The notes beneath the pieces are model-generated. The model was not told the origin of the DNA and made no database searches. It saw nothing but the letters and a program-made list of their open reading frames with translations. A stretch of 64,000 nucleotides of DNA from Inia geoffrensis (taxonomy: Eukaryota > Chordata > Mammalia > Artiodactyla > Iniidae), in assembly GCA_036417435.1 (NCBI GenBank), contig CM070917.1:58936436-59000435 (forward strand), read 5' to 3'. Made by a program: the position numbers and the translations under genes. This document shows positions 62,113-64,000 of this stretch, one piece after another; positions within the stretch are counted from its first letter, which is position 1, and each line of letters starts with the position of its first letter.

Positions 62113-62260
62113 GTTTGGGGGCCTCTCCTGTAGGATGTTCAGCAGCATCCCTGGCCTCTATCCACTGGATGTCAGTAGTGTCCCCCAATTGTGACCACCA
62201 GTAGTGTTGCCAGGCATCACCGAATATCCCAGGGGAGCAAAACCAGGCCTGGAATGCACC
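62113..62260 (-). mobile_element. MER20 fragment
   Basis: CCTGTAGGATGTTCAGCAGC, ATCCCTGGCCTCTATCCACT, GGATGTCAGTAGTGTCCCCC and AATATCCCAGGGGAGCAAAA match the middle and one side of reverse MER20. One terminus is missing. Confidence 0.85.
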
Positions 62261-62716
62261 ATGCATAGGTAACTTGCAGACCTCCTGCCTGGACTTTGCT
62301 GGGACATAGACTGTGCTCCGCGAAGGCGAGATGGGCTGTTCAGGGGAAACACTGCATGGGCCCCAAGTTCATGCAGATGGGGAGGGAAATCTCGGGGAGG
62401 AAGGGTGGGGAGAGAGGTGGTCCTAATGGGAGAGCTGTCAGTGGAGTTGAGTGCTGGGAACCTCTCTACTGTGAGCTGGGGAGGTGGAGGCAGCCCTCCT
62501 GGGTCTGTGGATGAGGTTTAATACAGAAATGAGTCGGTGAGCTCCGGCCGCCTCACTAAAGGCCAAGGCCCATCGATCCTTCTCTGAGGCTGCTTCCATT
62601 TAGAAAATTCATTTTGGATCCTTTGCTCCCAGGTCTTGAGCTTCATATGGCTTTGCCTCGGGGCAGTGGGACCTCTTTATAAGAAAATGCACTCCCTAAT
62701 AGAGCCCAGACCAATG
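62261..62716. other. Unique DNA, nothing recognised
   Basis: Purine-rich 62380-62460. A small A+T-rich end (CATTTAGAAAATTCATTTTG, 62598) precedes the L1. Short frames only. Confidence 0.4.
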
Positions 62717-63065
62717 AAAACACCACGTTCACAGCAGCACTATTCACAGTCGCCAAAAAGTGGAAATAGCCCATTGTCCATCAACAGATGAACAGGTCAA
62801 CCTTATGTGATGTATCCACCCAGCGGAATATTATTCAGCCACAAAGAGCAATGAAGTCCCGACACACATTACAGCATGGATGGAACTTGAAACGCGATGC
62901 TCAGTGAAAGAAGCCCACCACGGAAAGGCCCCATAGTGTGAGATTCCATTGATGCGAAATGTCCAGAACAGGCAAATCGTTAGAGACAGAAAGCAGTTAG
63001 TGCTTGCCAGGGAGTGGGGGTGTGGGGAGTAGGGAGTGACTATTAATGGGCACAGGATTTCTTTT
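62717..63065 (+). mobile_element. Old L1 fragment (ORF2 end and 3' region), sense
   Basis: CAGCAGCACTATTCACAGTC, GCCAAAAAGTGGAAATAGCC, CATCAACAGATGAACAGGTC, GAATATTATTCAGCCACAAA and CAGGCAAATCGTTAGAGACA are the L1M ORF2 C-terminal and 3' region in forward orientation. The ORF2 text is broken by indels and stops. Confidence 0.9.
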
Positions 63066-63847
63066 GAGCGGGCGAGGAAATGTTCTTTGTTTACTCTTTA
63101 TATATTTCAGATACTCTGCAGTATCTATAGATACTGTTTGGTTTGGGAGCAAATACAAGCTCGTAAAATACAAACCCAGGCACAGGGCTTGTGAAGGGTC
63201 AGATCTGGGCAGGAAGACAGGTCACATCAGGGGAGAGTGGGGAGCCCCTGGTGGCCTTAGGCGCCCTTAGGGAGGTGGGAAGACGGTTGGTGGGGGGTTG
63301 GGGTCGGGCACAGAGGGCTTTGGTTGTGCGGCTCAGAGCTGACCGCACGTGTGGGGCTCTGTGCTGACTCAGGACATCATGGGGTACCATGCTCAGCCTG
63401 TTGGCACCGTGGCTATAGATTTCTTCTCACAAGAGAAGTGAGTTCACAGCTGGCGAAACGTGCCCGGCCATCCCCCAGCCTCGCTGAGCTGGGAAAAAGT
63501 CCTGCAAACAGATATGAACTGGGCAGTGACTGCTGGGCGTTGAGTGATGATGATGTACAGGCTGTGGGAGTAGGTGACAAGGTGGGCGTGTCCTGGCAGG
63601 TCCCTAACCCACATGGGTCCCTGGTCCCTCTGCTGAGCTCAGAGAAATTGATTAACCCCTGAAGACACGAAGGGGTCTGGGTGTGCAGGCTCCCCAGCCT
63701 CCTTTCCTCTCTCTGTCATTCCAGTCTTCCCCGTGTTCCTTCTTCCCTCCCAACTCGTCCTTCCCTCATCCCATCTCCTGGAGTCGCAGGCTGACATGTG
63801 GCCCCCTGATTGGAGGTGAGGCAGTGTTGCCAGGGGGTGTGTGGGGC
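63066..63847. other. Unique DNA, nothing recognised
   Basis: The first 110 bases may be the last, unrecognisable part of the L1. A 112-codon plus frame (63324-63662) and an 88-codon minus frame (63639-63905, which starts in the MIR to the right) have no domains. Confidence 0.4.
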
Positions 63848-63985
63848 CTGACTGAGCTGCCTGCCTTAGTTCCCTCCTCTGTGAACTGGGGAGGGTAATA
63901 GCCAAGCGTAACTCAGAGGGAGGCTGTGAGGGTTAATAGTGCGTGTAAAGCGCTCCAAATAAGCCTGACAAACAGTGAAGGCCCT
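63848..63985 (-). mobile_element. MIR SINE
   Basis: CTGCCTTAGTTCCCTCCTCT, GTGAACTGGGGAGGGTAATA, GGCTGTGAGGGTTAATAGTG and CGTGTAAAGCGCTCCAAATA follow the reverse MIR. Confidence 0.85.
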
Positions 63986-64000
63986 GTGATGCTCGCGGCC

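Noticed and set aside
1..64000. A new prokaryote-like defence, toxin or mobile system
   Set aside because: Sequence is mammalian throughout, with pan-mammalian and cetacean repeats and no intact multi-gene coding; nothing supports such a system.

Overview
This window is nuclear DNA from a mammal, most likely a cetacean and probably a toothed whale. The best evidence is three near-identical tRNA-derived SINEs (1248-1465, 14242-14459, 58343-58550). Their head (GGCTTCCCTGGTGGCGCAG) and body (GCGGTACGCGGGCC) are typical of young whale and dolphin CHR-type SINEs. Cetartiodactyl-type L1 3' ends support this (3153-3395, 5331-5631, 23621-24434), as do older pan-mammalian repeats: MIR, L2, MLT1 LTRs and MER20/hAT. 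Nothing bacterial or viral-episomal is present. There are no operons, no CRISPR array, and no rRNA or tRNA genes.

I could not find a convincing protein-coding exon. The open frames, up to 324 codons, lie in G+C-rich DNA. They are shadowed by equally long frames on the other strand, often run through old repeats, and show no protein family I recognise. The only protein-derived sequence is broken L1 ORF2. The window therefore reads as intronic or intergenic DNA. One segment (37545-37688, + strand) has a strong splice acceptor and donor, carries stops in all frames and has no ATG. It is the best candidate for a real exon, either 5' UTR or lncRNA. Of the L1, SINE and MLT1 copies I could orient, 19 of 23 lie on the minus strand. 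That would fit an intron of a plus-strand transcript, because such elements are depleted in the sense direction of genes.

Layout. 1-470: A+T-rich, conserved-looking block. 470-6060: unique DNA with an L1 split by a young SINE, an L1 3' end, a SINE fragment and an old LTR-like repeat split by a young L1. 6060-14230: unique DNA, MIRs, one old L1 and two A+T-rich, TAAT-rich blocks (7385-7765, 12175-12372). 14230-19430: young SINE, unique DNA, MLT1. 19427-25640: dense repeats, including a hAT element split by an L1, a twin-primed L1 and the longest L1 (0.8 kb), with unique DNA and a conserved-looking block at 22080. 25640-30720: unique DNA, a 0.4-kb pyrimidine-rich tract and many L2 pieces. 30720-38130: conserved-looking block near 31100-31650, an L1 with clear target-site duplication, and the candidate exon. 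38130-46400: second copy of the LTR-like repeat, a long L2 run, A+T-rich blocks at 41460 and 42340, MLT1 and hAT. 46400-54450: 41-bp minisatellite, (GT)n, a palindromic forkhead-like site, MER20, MIR, MLT1 and L1. 54450-64000: unique DNA with TAAT-rich blocks at 57930, 59230, 59590 and 61490, the third young SINE, MLT1, MER20 and L1.

The A+T-rich islands rich in homeodomain-, POU-, T-box- and forkhead-like motifs resemble the conserved non-coding elements around developmental regulator genes. I cannot run an alignment, so conservation is inferred, and I could not name the locus. I see no sign of a new molecular system. The most useful leads are the candidate exon, the palindromic forkhead site and the TAAT-rich islands.
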